Shown here one piece after another: positions 1 to 7,762 of a DNA stretch of 43,912 nt; position 1 is the stretch's first letter, and every line of letters begins with the position of its first letter. The position numbers and the translations under genes are program-made. This stretch comes from Frankia tisae (lineage in GTDB: Bacteria > Actinomycetota > Actinomycetes > Frankiales > Frankiaceae). The notes under the pieces are model-generated. The model was not told where the DNA came from. It did not search any database and worked only from the letters and a program-made list of their open reading frames with translations. The stretch covers positions 1-43,912 of the forward strand of contig NZ_JANEZT010000006.1 in NCBI RefSeq assembly GCF_025403405.1, read 5' to 3'.

Positions 1-201
1 CAGGTCCGCAGGCCCTCGGGGCGCATCGACCGGGCCTCGGCCGACGCGGTGTTCGCGCTTCGGCGAGCCGAGGTGGAGGCGGACCCCGGCGACTGGCGGC
101 GCTGGTACCGGCTTGCCGTCTCCTACGGCGATGCCGGCGACTCCCGGCGCGGACGTGCCGCGATGCGGTACGCCATCGCCCTCGAGCGGGATCCGCGCTG
201 A
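1..201 (+). CDS. C-terminal end of a TPR-like protein (partial)
   Basis: The window opens inside a reading frame that stays open from base 1 to a TGA at 199-201 and gives 66 residues. The visible stretch has the alternation of small and aromatic residues seen in tetratricopeptide-type helices: WRRWYRLAVSYGDAGDSRRG followed by AMRYAIALERDPR. Ending on '...A..LERDP' is typical of the last helix of a TPR unit. TPR proteins are scaffolds for protein-protein contact; nothing here shows the partner or any catalytic domain. The gene starts upstream of the window. Assignment to the TPR class is inference from the helix pattern of one and a half repeats only. Confidence 0.6.
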   Translation, partial: QVRRPSGRIDRASADAVFALRRAEVEADPGDWRRWYRLAVSYGDAGDSRRGRAAMRYAIALERDPR

Positions 202-777
202 CCGGCTGGCCCGGCCCGAGCCCGAGAAATCAGCGTTGAAGTGGCCACGGGATTACCGGCTGGCTCGGTTTGCGATGCTCGGAGCGTCCACTGAGCCGGA
301 CGGCGGCTGTTTGCCTACCGAATGCGAACGGCTCGGTCGGGAGTATTGACTGCTCATGCGGTGCGATCAGCACGGCCCCCGACCGCGGATTTCCTGGTGG
401 CGGGCTGACGCGGGGGGAGGGGCGCGGTACTAACGGGTCGACGCCCTGTGTACCATGCTCGAAGGCCGTTGTAGACGGCTGTCTGGACTACTGGGGGGTA
501 GTGCTGTGGTGGTGTCATGCGGCCTTTCAGGGCCGGTCCGGTGGTGGCAGTGCTGACTACCCCGACGGACCAGCGATCACGGTGATCCCTCGATTCCGGA
601 TAATCTGAGGTCCGGGTTCCCGGCCTCTTCACCTGCCCGTGCGGCGCCGACCGAACCACTGCGTCGCACTCTCGTCTGGCTCTCGGGATGTGGTCCGTCC
701 GCGTCGCCCCCCGTCCCACCGGCGGTCGGTGGCCACTCTCCAGGGTCCTCGATGTTTCAGATCCGGGAGCACTCGAC
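202..777. other. Long intergenic region with inverted repeats, no convincing gene
   Basis: About 575 bases separate the TPR-like gene from the epimerase. Open frames here have mixed third positions unlike real genes in the window. The segment 465-565 is rich in inverted repeats: AGAC-ggct-GTCT near 472-483, GGGGTAGT (495-502) facing ACTACCCC (556-563), and inside that arm GGCC (521-524) facing GGCC (531-534). GATAAT at 599-604 could serve as a -10 element for the epimerase transcript, but I see no matching -35. A structured untranslated RNA or a terminator/promoter region would both fit; I cannot assign a known family. Confidence 0.4.
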
Positions 778-1728
778 GTGCGTGCGATAGTGACCGGCGG
801 CGCCGGTTTCCTCGGCAGTCACCTCTGTGAGCGTCTGCTCGGCGACGGCTACGAGGTCATCTGCTTCGACAACTTCCTCACCGGCCGACCGGAAAACGTG
901 GAGCACCTGCTCGTCGATCCTCGTTTCCGTCTGATCAACCGGAACGTGAACGATTTCATCTATGTTTCCGGCCCGGTTGACGCCGTGCTGCATTTCGCCT
1001 CACCGGCATCGCCGCTCGATTACTACGAGCTGCCGATCGAGACGCTGAAGGTCGGCTCGCTGGGTACGTTCCACGCCTTGGGCCTCGCTCGGGAGAAAGG
1101 CGCCCGATTCCTGCTCGCCTCCACCTCGGAGACGTACGGGGACCCGCAGGTCAATCCGCAGCCGGAGGACTACTGGGGTAACGTGAACCCGGTCGGCCCG
1201 CGCAGCGTCTACGACGAGGCAAAGCGATTCGCCGAGGCCGTGACCATGGCCTACCACCGCAAGCACGGCGTCGACACGGCGATCGTGCGGATCTTCAACA
1301 CCTACGGCCCCCGGATGCGGCTGGATGATGGGCGTGCCGTCCCCGCCTTCGTCTCCCAGGCGCTGCGCGGGGAGCCCATCACCGTCGCCGGTGACGGCTC
1401 CCAGACCCGGTCCATCTGCTACGTCGACGACCTGATCGACGGGATCGTCCGGCTTCTGCACTCGGACCTGCCCGGCCCGGTGAACATCGGCAACCCGCAC
1501 GAGATGTCCATTCTCGACACGGCGAGGCTCGTGCGCGACCTGTGCGGGTCGACGGCGCCGATCACCTTCGTCCCGCGGCCCCAGGACGATCCCTCCGTGC
1601 GCCAGCCGGACATCACCATCGCCCGCACCCGGCTTGGCTGGGAGCCGAAGATCAGCCTGGATGACGGCCTGACCCGCACGATCTCCTGGTTCGCCGGCCA
1701 GCTCACCGAGAGTCGCCAGGTCGCCTGA
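778..1728 (+). CDS. NAD-dependent epimerase/dehydratase, UDP-glucuronate decarboxylase-like
   Basis: 316 residues of the extended short-chain dehydrogenase family. The N-terminus carries the Rossmann NAD motif GGAGFLGSH right after the start; STSETYGD provides the catalytic Ser/Thr region and YDEAKRF the YxxxK pair; [11 protein letters not shown] and the segment around [15 protein letters not shown] are typical of UDP-glucuronate decarboxylases (UXS) and dTDP-glucose 4,6-dehydratases. UXS enzymes turn UDP-glucuronate into UDP-xylose in the cytoplasm, which fits the galE and UDP-glucose dehydrogenase genes next door, since the latter makes UDP-glucuronate. Start chosen at GTG 778 because GGGAG at 765-769 lies at good spacing and the Rossmann motif follows at once; an upstream extension would add about 30 unconserved residues. 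The exact sugar product cannot be told from sequence alone. Confidence 0.85.
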   Translation: MRAIVTGGAGFLGSHLCERLLGDGYEVICFDNFLTGRPENVEHLLVDPRFRLINRNVNDFIYVSGPVDAVLHFASPASPLDYYELPIETLKVGSLGTFHALGLAREKGARFLLASTSETYGDPQVNPQPEDYWGNVNPVGPRSVYDEAKRFAEAVTMAYHRKHGVDTAIVRIFNTYGPRMRLDDGRAVPAFVSQALRGEPITVAGDGSQTRSICYVDDLIDGIVRLLHSDLPGPVNIGNPHEMSILDTARLVRDLCGSTAPITFVPRPQDDPSVRQPDITIARTRLGWEPKISLDDGLTRTISWFAGQLTESRQVA

Positions 1729-1752
1729 GCACGCGGTGTACTCCGTCGGTGT

Positions 1753-1772
1753 CCGGGCGGGTACCCGCCCGG
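1753..1772 (+). terminator. Perfect 20-bp palindrome, probable terminator
   Basis: CCGGGCGGGT followed directly by its reverse complement ACCCGCCCGG, 24 bases after the stop of the epimerase gene. RNA would fold into a very stable GC hairpin. There is no U tract, which is common for actinobacterial terminators. Confidence 0.5.
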
Positions 1773-2030
1773 CTCCGGCGTTTCGCGGGTGACACTCCCG
1801 AAACCGCTCGCCCACGTTGTGGTCTATCAATGGCGCAGGTTGGGTGGAGAACTGGCCGGGCTGGCTCGAGAGCTTGAATGCCCGCCGATGCCCGGTTGAT
1901 CCCGAAAGCGGGGTGGTGACTGTTCGACCCGGGGGTTGTGTTCTCCTGTTCCGGTCGTCCGCGGCCGCCTGCGCTGCGGTGCTCCGCGAGCTGTCTTTCG
2001 CGAACGTGGGTTGTCCGAGTTGACGGAACA

Positions 2031-2081
2031 GCCGGGTTGCCCGATCGGCCGGGTTGCCCGAAGAGCCGGGCTGACGAAGAG
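2031..2081. repeat. Degenerate 17-bp tandem repeat before galE
   Basis: GCCGGGTTGCCCGA occurs at 2031-2044 and again at 2048-2061; a third, degenerate unit starts GCCGGG at 2065. Period is 17. The last unit runs into the purine-rich ribosome-binding region AAGAGGAA used just upstream of galE. It looks like a replication-slippage product; no function is evident. Confidence 0.7.
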
Positions 2082-2099
2082 GAATTGGATGGTCGAGGT

Positions 2100-3167
2100 A
2101 TGACGTCGACGGACCGGACCGGGATCATCCTGGTGACCGGGGCCGCCGGATTCATCGGCTCCCACACCTGCGTCGAGCTCCTGGCGGCGGGGCACCGGGT
2201 GGTGGGTGTGGACAACTTCATCAACAGCTCGCCGCGGGTCCTGGACCGGTTGCGTGAGGTCGCCGGCCAGAGCCTCGAGTTCGTCCGGCTCGACGTGCGT
2301 GACCGGGTGGCTCTGGGCGAGGTGTTCCGTCGCTGGCCGATCGGCGCTGTGATCCACTTCGCCGCGCGCAAGGCGGTGGGCGAGTCGGTCGAGATGCCGC
2401 TGGAGTACTACGACACCAACGTCAACGCCACCCTCGGCCTCGTCAGCGTCATGGCGGAGCACGGCGTGCACCGCCTGGTCTTCTCGTCGTCCTGCTCCAT
2501 CTACGGCGCGGTCGACACGGTTCCGATCACCGAGGACACCCCGGCTCGGCCGACCAACCCCTACTCGCGCACCAAGTGGATGTGCGAGCAGATCCTCGCC
2601 GACGTCTGTGCCCGCGACCCGGCCTGGCACGTCATCTCGCTGCGGTACTTCAACCCCGCCGGGGCGCACGAGTCCGGCCTGCTCGGCGAGGACCCCCGCG
2701 GCGTGCCGAACAACGTCATGCCATATCTCGCCCAGGTGGCGGTCGGCCGGCGCGCCGAGCTGGCCGTCTTTGGCGACGACTATCCCACGCCCGACGGCAC
2801 CGGGGTGCGCGACTACATCCATGTGGTCGACCTGGCCGAGGGCCACCGTCAGGCCGTGGACCACCTTGATGACCAGGCGGGGCACCGGGTCATCAATCTG
2901 GGAACCGGCGCGGGGACGTCCGTGCGGGAGCTGCACGCGGCTTTCTCCGCCGCCTGCGGCCAGGATCTTCCCTGCCGCGTCGTGGCGCGGCGGCCCGGCG
3001 ACGTCGCCGCGCTCGTCGCCGACGCCACGCTCGCCCGCGAGGCGCTCGGCTGGACGGCCCGCCGCAGCGTCGCGGACATGTGCCGGGACGCCTGGCAGTT
3101 CCAGCGCCTCAATCCAGAGGGGTACGACGATGGAGAGGAGCCTGATGAGCACGTCGGACAGCCATGA
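2100..3167 (+). CDS. galE: UDP-glucose 4-epimerase
   Basis: 355 residues, the usual GalE size. It interconverts UDP-glucose and UDP-galactose with tightly bound NAD in the cytoplasm. Visible: Rossmann motif GAAGFIGSHTCVELL near residue 12; the serine region SSSCSIYG; catalytic YSRTK (YxxxK); LRYFNPAGAHESG; and GTGVRDYIHVVDLAEGH, all hallmark GalE blocks. I start at ATG 2100, where the protein matches the family N-terminus. A four-codon frame, MVEV, starts at ATG 2089 behind AAGAGGAA and its TGA (2101-2103) overlaps the galE ATG, so galE may be translated by coupling to that micro-ORF. The 3' end overlaps the UDP-glucose dehydrogenase gene, implying one operon. Confidence 0.93.
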   Translation: MTSTDRTGIILVTGAAGFIGSHTCVELLAAGHRVVGVDNFINSSPRVLDRLREVAGQSLEFVRLDVRDRVALGEVFRRWPIGAVIHFAARKAVGESVEMPLEYYDTNVNATLGLVSVMAEHGVHRLVFSSSCSIYGAVDTVPITEDTPARPTNPYSRTKWMCEQILADVCARDPAWHVISLRYFNPAGAHESGLLGEDPRGVPNNVMPYLAQVAVGRRAELAVFGDDYPTPDGTGVRDYIHVVDLAEGHRQAVDHLDDQAGHRVINLGTGAGTSVRELHAAFSAACGQDLPCRVVARRPGDVAALVADATLAREALGWTARRSVADMCRDAWQFQRLNPEGYDDGEEPDEHVGQP

Positions 3168-4794
3168 GGACGCGGAGGCTCCGGCCAGCGGGCCTCGACC
3201 CCGGCTGACGGTCATCGGAACCGGCTATCTCGGCGCCACGCACGCGGTCTGTATGGCCGAACTGGGCTTCGAGGTGCTGGCCGTCGACGTCGACCACTCG
3301 AAGATCTCCCGGCTCTCCGCGGGAGAGATTCCGTTCTTCGAGCCGGATCTCGCCGATCTGCTGCGAACGAACCTCGCCACCGGCCGGCTGCGCTTCACGA
3401 CCTCCTTCGAGGAGATCGCCGAGTTCGGTGACGTGCACTTCGTATGCGTCGGCACGCCGCAACGTCCCGATGGCTACGGGGCGGACCTCAGCCATCTCAA
3501 CGCGGCCATCGAGCGGCTGGCGCCCCTGCTGACCAGGCCGTGCCTGGTGGTCGGCAAGTCGACCGTCCCGGCCGGCACGGCCGCCGGAATCGCCCGGACC
3601 CTCGCCCGGCTCGCCCCGGCGAATCGTCCGGCCGGCCTGACGGGGGACTCCGCCGGTCCGAGTGCCGCCGATGCGGACGGCTCCGGCGTGACCGGTTCGA
3701 GCGTCACCGGGGCGTCCGTGACCGGCACGGTGACGGGCGCCGAGACCCATGCCGAGACCCATGCCGAGATCGTCCCCGATCTTGCCGGCGTGCAGCTCGC
3801 CTGGAACCCGGAGTTCCTGCGGGAAGGCTTCGCGGTGGCCGACACCCTGCATCCCGACCGGCTCGTGTTCGGGGTTGCCTCACCGGCCGCCGAGGGGGCG
3901 CTGCGGGCGGCCTTCGCCCCGGTGATCGCCCAGGGCGTGCCGGTGATCGTGACCGACTACGCGACCGCGGAGCTGGTCAAGACCGCGGCGAACTCCTTCC
4001 TCGCCACGAAGATCTCTTTCATCAACGCGATGGCCGAGGTGTGCGAGGCCGTCGACGCCGACGTGCTCACCCTGGCCGAGGCGCTGTCCCACGACGTCCG
4101 CATCGGCGGCAACTTCCTTCGTCCCGGCGTCGGGTTCGGCGGCGGCTGTCTGCCCAAGGACATCCGCGCCTTTCAGGCCCGGGCCGACGAGCTCGGCGTC
4201 GGCGTCGCGCTGCGGTTCCTGCGCGAGATCGACGAGATCAACAACCGGCGTCGGGACCGGGTCGTCGACCTGGTCGCCGCGGCGCTCGACGGCACGCTGT
4301 CGCATCGGCGGCTGCTCCTGCTCGGCGCCGCCTTCAAACCGAACTCGGACGACGTACGCGACTCGCCGGCGCTCGCGGTCGCGGACCTGCTGGCCCGCAC
4401 CGGCGCCGACGTGACGGTCGTCGACCCGGTCGCGACCCTCAACGCGCGGCGCGCCCTGCCCGGTGTCGCCTACAGCGAGACCGTCGAGGACGTGGCCGTG
4501 GACGCCGACGCCGTCGTGCTGCTCACCGAGTGGCGCCAGTTCGCCGAGCTCGACCCGGCTCGACTGGGCCGGCTTGTCCGCCGCAAACTGATCATCGATG
4601 GCCGGCACGCCCTCGACGGCGACCGCTGGCGCCAGGCTGGCTGGGTTTACCTGGCCCCCGGCCGGCCGACGGGAGTCATTCCCAGCCCCGTGCCGGAGCA
4701 GCGGCCGCGCTTCGGGCTACCCGCCGCGGCAGACTCGGACGGCGCTGCCGCCCGTGACGCGGAGATCGAGGCACCGGTGGGGCGCCGGTCCTGA
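3145..4794 (+). CDS. UDP-glucose 6-dehydrogenase with low-complexity insert
   Basis: 549 residues; oxidises UDP-glucose to UDP-glucuronate with two NAD+, giving the substrate for the upstream UXS-like enzyme. Seen: N-terminal NAD motif VIGTGYLGATHAVCMAELGF; VGTPQ; the substrate loop LAWNPEFLREGFA; the catalytic-cysteine motif GFGGGCLPKD; and the C-terminal UDP-binding domain with LLGAAFKPNSDDVRDSPAL. Start at ATG 3145 is supported by GGAGAGGAG just before it; ATG 3130 is an alternative. The start lies inside the end of galE (23-base overlap). The protein is longer than usual because of an insert at about 3622-3790 coding a Thr/Ser/Gly/Val/His-rich repeat (VTG... and ETHAETHAE) before the substrate loop. 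The C-terminus also carries a polar extension. Confidence 0.9.
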   Translation: MSTSDSHEDAEAPASGPRPRLTVIGTGYLGATHAVCMAELGFEVLAVDVDHSKISRLSAGEIPFFEPDLADLLRTNLATGRLRFTTSFEEIAEFGDVHFVCVGTPQRPDGYGADLSHLNAAIERLAPLLTRPCLVVGKSTVPAGTAAGIARTLARLAPANRPAGLTGDSAGPSAADADGSGVTGSSVTGASVTGTVTGAETHAETHAEIVPDLAGVQLAWNPEFLREGFAVADTLHPDRLVFGVASPAAEGALRAAFAPVIAQGVPVIVTDYATAELVKTAANSFLATKISFINAMAEVCEAVDADVLTLAEALSHDVRIGGNFLRPGVGFGGGCLPKDIRAFQARADELGVGVALRFLREIDEINNRRRDRVVDLVAAALDGTLSHRRLLLLGAAFKPNSDDVRDSPALAVADLLARTGADVTVVDPVATLNARRALPGVAYSETVEDVAVDADAVVLLTEWRQFAELDPARLGRLVRRKLIIDGRHALDGDRWRQAGWVYLAPGRPTGVIPSPVPEQRPRFGLPAAADSDGAAARDAEIEAPVGRRS

Positions 4795-4848
4795 CCGGCA
4801 CGGGTGCGTGCCCTGCCGGGACGGGGCCCGATGGGGCGCAGGCCCCGT
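4795..4848 (+). terminator. Two consecutive GC hairpins after UDP-glucose dehydrogenase
   Basis: Directly after the stop codon CCGGCA (4795-4800) plus GGG faces CCC plus TGCCGG (4811-4819) with one bulged base. A second, perfect stem follows: ACGGGGCC (4821-4828) with GGCCCCGT (4841-4848). No U tract. Best read as the terminator of the nucleotide-sugar operon. Confidence 0.6.
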
Positions 4849-4879
4849 TCCGGCGGGGCGGCCCCCGTGATCGGCGAGG

Positions 4880-4919
4880 TAGGGTGCAACGCATGCCTCG
4901 CCTCGTTCGACATCGGTGA
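4880..4919 (+). promoter_or_regulatory. Possible leaderless promoter plus micro-leader peptide upstream of hisS
   Basis: TAGGGT (4880-4885) fits an actinobacterial -10 hexamer and is followed after 7 bases by ATG 4893, which opens a complete 8-codon frame MPRLVRHR with TGA at 4917-4919. The same 7-base spacing is found at true gene starts in this window. The frame has a single His codon near its end, followed by an imperfect hairpin (GTCCCGGCG from 4925 against CGCCCGGGAC to about 4956) before the hisS ribosome-binding site. It could be a regulatory leader, or a chance frame marking only the transcription start. No clear -35 is visible. Confidence 0.35.
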
Positions 4920-5001
4920 GCCCGGTCCCGGCGTCGCGGTCGGCCGCGCCCGGGACGGCAGGTGCCCGTCCGTTCGAGATCGATGAGGAGATTTCCCGGC
5001 G

Positions 5002-6324
5002 ATGAGTGACGCGCCGATCGTCCGCCCCCTGCCCGTCAGTGGTTTCCCGGAGTGGCTGCCCGAGGTCCGGATCGTCGAGCAGCGCTGGCTCGACACGATC
5101 CGGGCGACCTTCGAGCGTTACGGCTTCTGCTCGGTGGAGACCCCGTCGGTCGAGGCTCTGGACGTGCTCACCGCGAAGGGGGAGACCTCCCAGGAGGTCT
5201 ACACGCTGCGCCGCCTGCAGGCCGACGCAGACGACGACAGCGCCCGCCTCGGCCTGCACTTCGACCTGACCGTGCCGTTCGCCCGGTACGTCGCCGCGCA
5301 CTTCAACGAGCTCGTCTTCCCGTTCAAGCGCTACCAGATGCAGCGGGTATGGCGCGGTGAGCGACCCCAGGAGGGCCGCTTCCGCGAGTTCACCCAGTGC
5401 GACATCGACGTCATCAACGTCGACCGGGTGCCCCTGCACTTCGACGCCGAGCTGCCCCGGATCGTCCACGAGGTGCTCGGCACCCTGGGCGTCCCACCCT
5501 GGACCCTCAACATCAACAACCGCAAGGTGCTGCAGGGCTTCTACGAGGGGCTGAGCATCGGCGATCCGCTCGCGGTCATCAGGATCGCCGACAAGATGGA
5601 CAAGATCGGCCCCGACGGCGTCGCGAACCTGCTCGCAGCCCAGGCCGGACTCGACGCCGACCAGGTGCGGGCCTGCCTCGATCTCGCCGCGATCCGGGCG
5701 ACGGGCCCCGGGGTCGTCGACGAGGTGCGCCGCCTGGGCGTGAAGTCGGATCTGCTCACCGAGGGCCTCGACGAGCTCGCCCAGGTCCTCGACGACCTCG
5801 CCGACCTGCCCGCGGGCAGCGTCGTCGCGGACCTGTCGATCGCCCGCGGCCTCGACTACTACACCGGCACCGTCTACGAGGCGAAGTTCGTCGACTGGCC
5901 CGACTTCGGCAGCATCTGCTCCGGCGGTCGGTACGAGAACCTGGCCGGCTCGTTCATCCGCCGAAGCCTGCCCGGTGTAGGCATCTCCATCGGCCTGACC
6001 CGCATCTTCGCCAAGCTCCTCGCCGAGGGCCTGCTGCCGACCGGCCCGGCGAGCCCGGCCGACGTGCTCGTGGTCGTCCCCGCCGCCGAGCGCCGGGCGG
6101 CGGCGCTGGCCACCGCGACGGCGCTGCGCGCCCGCGGGCTGAAGGTCGAGACCTACCACCAGCCGGACAAGCTGGCCAAGCAGATCCGGTACGCCGCCCG
6201 CAAGGGCATCGGCTTCGTCTGGTTCCCCCCCTTCGACGAGGGCCGGGAGCACGAGGTGAAGAACATGGCGACCGGTGAGCAGACCACCGCCGACCTCACC
6301 GCCTGGCACCCGACCTCGTCCTGA
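5002..6324 (+). CDS. hisS: Histidyl-tRNA synthetase (divergent type)
   Basis: 440 residues, a full-length class II synthetase that charges tRNA-His. Visible: motif 2 region RVWRGERPQ then RFREFTQCDID; the histidine-specific loop GLDYYTGTVYE; CSGGRYENL; and the C-terminal anticodon-binding domain from about residue 340 (ADVLVVVPAAERRAAAL). Start at ATG 5002 has GAGGAG at 4983-4988. The oddity is the sequence HFDLTVPFARYVA in place of the LRPEGTA block known in common bacterial HisRS; DLTVPFARY is closer to archaeal/eukaryotic-type and some other bacterial HisRS. It is followed by a terminator-like hairpin and appears monocistronic. Whether it is the only HisRS of the genome or a second copy cannot be seen here. 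Confidence 0.93.
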   Translation: MSDAPIVRPLPVSGFPEWLPEVRIVEQRWLDTIRATFERYGFCSVETPSVEALDVLTAKGETSQEVYTLRRLQADADDDSARLGLHFDLTVPFARYVAAHFNELVFPFKRYQMQRVWRGERPQEGRFREFTQCDIDVINVDRVPLHFDAELPRIVHEVLGTLGVPPWTLNINNRKVLQGFYEGLSIGDPLAVIRIADKMDKIGPDGVANLLAAQAGLDADQVRACLDLAAIRATGPGVVDEVRRLGVKSDLLTEGLDELAQVLDDLADLPAGSVVADLSIARGLDYYTGTVYEAKFVDWPDFGSICSGGRYENLAGSFIRRSLPGVGISIGLTRIFAKLLAEGLLPTGPASPADVLVVVPAAERRAAALATATALRARGLKVETYHQPDKLAKQIRYAARKGIGFVWFPPFDEGREHEVKNMATGEQTTADLTAWHPTSS

Positions 6325-6349
6325 CGGGAAAGAAGCGGATTCCGGATGC

Positions 6350-6372
6350 GCGCGGCGGGTGGACCGCCGCGC
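6350..6372 (+). terminator. Terminator hairpin after hisS
   Basis: Perfect 9-bp stem GCGCGGCGG (6350-6358), loop GTGGA, CCGCCGCGC (6364-6372), beginning 26 bases after the hisS stop. No U tract. Confidence 0.55.
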
Positions 6373-6881
6373 CATCGCGGGAGGGCTGCCCGCCGCGACG
6401 TGGCTGGGCGGCCGAGGATTGACGGGGGCGGAGACCCCCGACCGCACCAGGCCACGCCGCGCGAGCGGGCACTGCGACGCCTCGTCGTTGGGGACTGAAG
6501 AGGCGCCCACAACCGGTGTACCACGCCTGCACCGGCGTCCAATCCCCGTGCGCCGATCGCGTGACCGGACGGGTAAGTGGGTGCCGACACCGGCCGCGTT
6601 GGGCGATTGCTGGCCCGCTCTACTGATTGCGGCGCGGCTCTACTGATTGCGCAGTGGCTCGGCTGAGGAGGGCTCGGCTGAGGAGGCAGTGGCTGGCTGG
6701 CCCGCTGCGGCCGACTGCGGACGACAGTCCTGGCGCGCCCACCACAGCCGGAAGCCAGGCGGCCGGTGGCGGGTTCGCGAGGTCCGGCGCACGCCGGGCA
6801 GCTCGGAGCGTCTACCGTGGTCGAAGTCCGCGCCGGGGCAAGGGTCGTCCCGGGAGGCCGCGGTGGGCGATGGAGGTGGCA
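6373..6881. other. Intergenic region before thyX
   Basis: About 500 bases without a supportable gene between the hisS hairpin and thyX. It contains two pairs of short tandem duplications (listed separately, 6617-6685) and then purine-poor GC-rich sequence. No convincing promoter hexamers; the thyX ribosome-binding site lies at the far right end. Confidence 0.5.
6617..6685. repeat. Two adjacent short direct repeats
   Basis: GCTCTACTGATTGCG is present at 6617-6631 and 6637-6651 (period 20). Immediately downstream GGCTCGGCTGAGGAG is tandemly doubled at 6656-6670 and 6671-6685. Both are exact copies. They look like independent slippage duplications in non-coding DNA. Confidence 0.85.
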
Positions 6882-7724
6882 GTGTCGGAGCCGGCGTCCG
6901 AACCGAATTCCGGGACGGCGTCCCAGGCGGTACCCGACGCGGTGACGCCGGGGTCCGCGGTGGCGCCCGCCGGCCGGGCGACCGCCCGGATGCGGGTCCA
7001 GGTGATCGCGAGGACCGAGTTCCTCCCACCGGCGGACGTGCCGTGGAGCACCGATGCGGACGGCGGCCAGGCGTTGGCGGAGTTCGCCGGCCGGGCCTGC
7101 TACCAGAGTTGGAGCAAGCCCAACCCGGCGACCGCGACCAACGCCGGCTACCTGCGTCACATCCTCGACGTGGGGCATCTGTCGGTGCTCGAACACGGCA
7201 CCGTCTCGCTCTACCTCACCGGTGTGTCCCGCAGCCTCACCCACGAGCTGGTCCGCCACCGGCATTTCTCCTACAGCCAGCTCTCCCAGCGGTATGTCCC
7301 CGAGCACGACGCGGCGATCGTCGAGCCCGAGATCGTGGCCGGTGACCCGGAGCTGCACGCCTTGTTCGAACAGGCGGCGGCGGCGTCCCTGGAGGCGTAT
7401 GGCCGGCTGCTGGAGGGGCTGGAGAAGCGGTTCGCCGACATCTCCGCCCCCACCTCGCGGCGCAAGCAGGCCCGGCAGGCCGCCCGCTCGGTCCTGTTGA
7501 ACGCGACCGAGACCCGCATCGTCGTCACCGGGAACTATCGGGCGTGGCGGCATTTCATCGCGATGCGCGCCAGCGAGCACGCTGATGTGGAGATTCGCGG
7601 TCTCGCTGTCACGATCCTGCGCGAACTGCAGGCGGTGGCGCCCAACGTCTTCTCGGATTTCCGCATCTCCACCCTCGACGACGGCACGGAAGTCGCGTCC
7701 AGTCCGTTGGTCGGGGAGGGCTGA
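6882..7724 (+). CDS. thyX: Flavin-dependent thymidylate synthase
   Basis: 280 residues from GTG 6882. ThyX makes dTMP from dUMP using FAD/NADPH and methylene-tetrahydrofolate as carbon source. The signature RHRx7S is visible as [11 protein letters not shown] at about residues 125-135, followed by [26 protein letters not shown] and [12 protein letters not shown] are the family's substrate/FAD-binding helices. GTG 6882 was chosen because GGAGG (6872-6876) sits 5 bases upstream; the conserved domain begins only at Met 6990 ([11 protein letters not shown]), so the first 36 residues are an unconserved Ala/Ser/Pro-rich extension and ATG 6870 or ATG 6990 remain possible. In other actinobacteria thyX lies beside dapA and rnj; here about 4 kb of accessory genes separate them. 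Confidence 0.93.
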   Translation: MSEPASEPNSGTASQAVPDAVTPGSAVAPAGRATARMRVQVIARTEFLPPADVPWSTDADGGQALAEFAGRACYQSWSKPNPATATNAGYLRHILDVGHLSVLEHGTVSLYLTGVSRSLTHELVRHRHFSYSQLSQRYVPEHDAAIVEPEIVAGDPELHALFEQAAAASLEAYGRLLEGLEKRFADISAPTSRRKQARQAARSVLLNATETRIVVTGNYRAWRHFIAMRASEHADVEIRGLAVTILRELQAVAPNVFSDFRISTLDDGTEVASSPLVGEG

Positions 7725-7762
7725 GGCAGCCGGCGCCAGGCCGACGGGAGGAGGAGCGGCGA

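Noticed and set aside
1827-3215. 462-codon minus-strand frame opposite galE
   Set aside because: Antisense to GalE; composition is that of a shadow frame.
4850-5001. T-box riboswitch upstream of hisS
   Set aside because: I could not find a T-box sequence or a specifier stem; the region is short and GC-rich.
7360-7376. GTTCGAAC palindrome inside thyX as a second LexA site
   Set aside because: The half-sites abut with no 4-base spacer as in GAAC-N4-GTTC and it is deep in a coding region.
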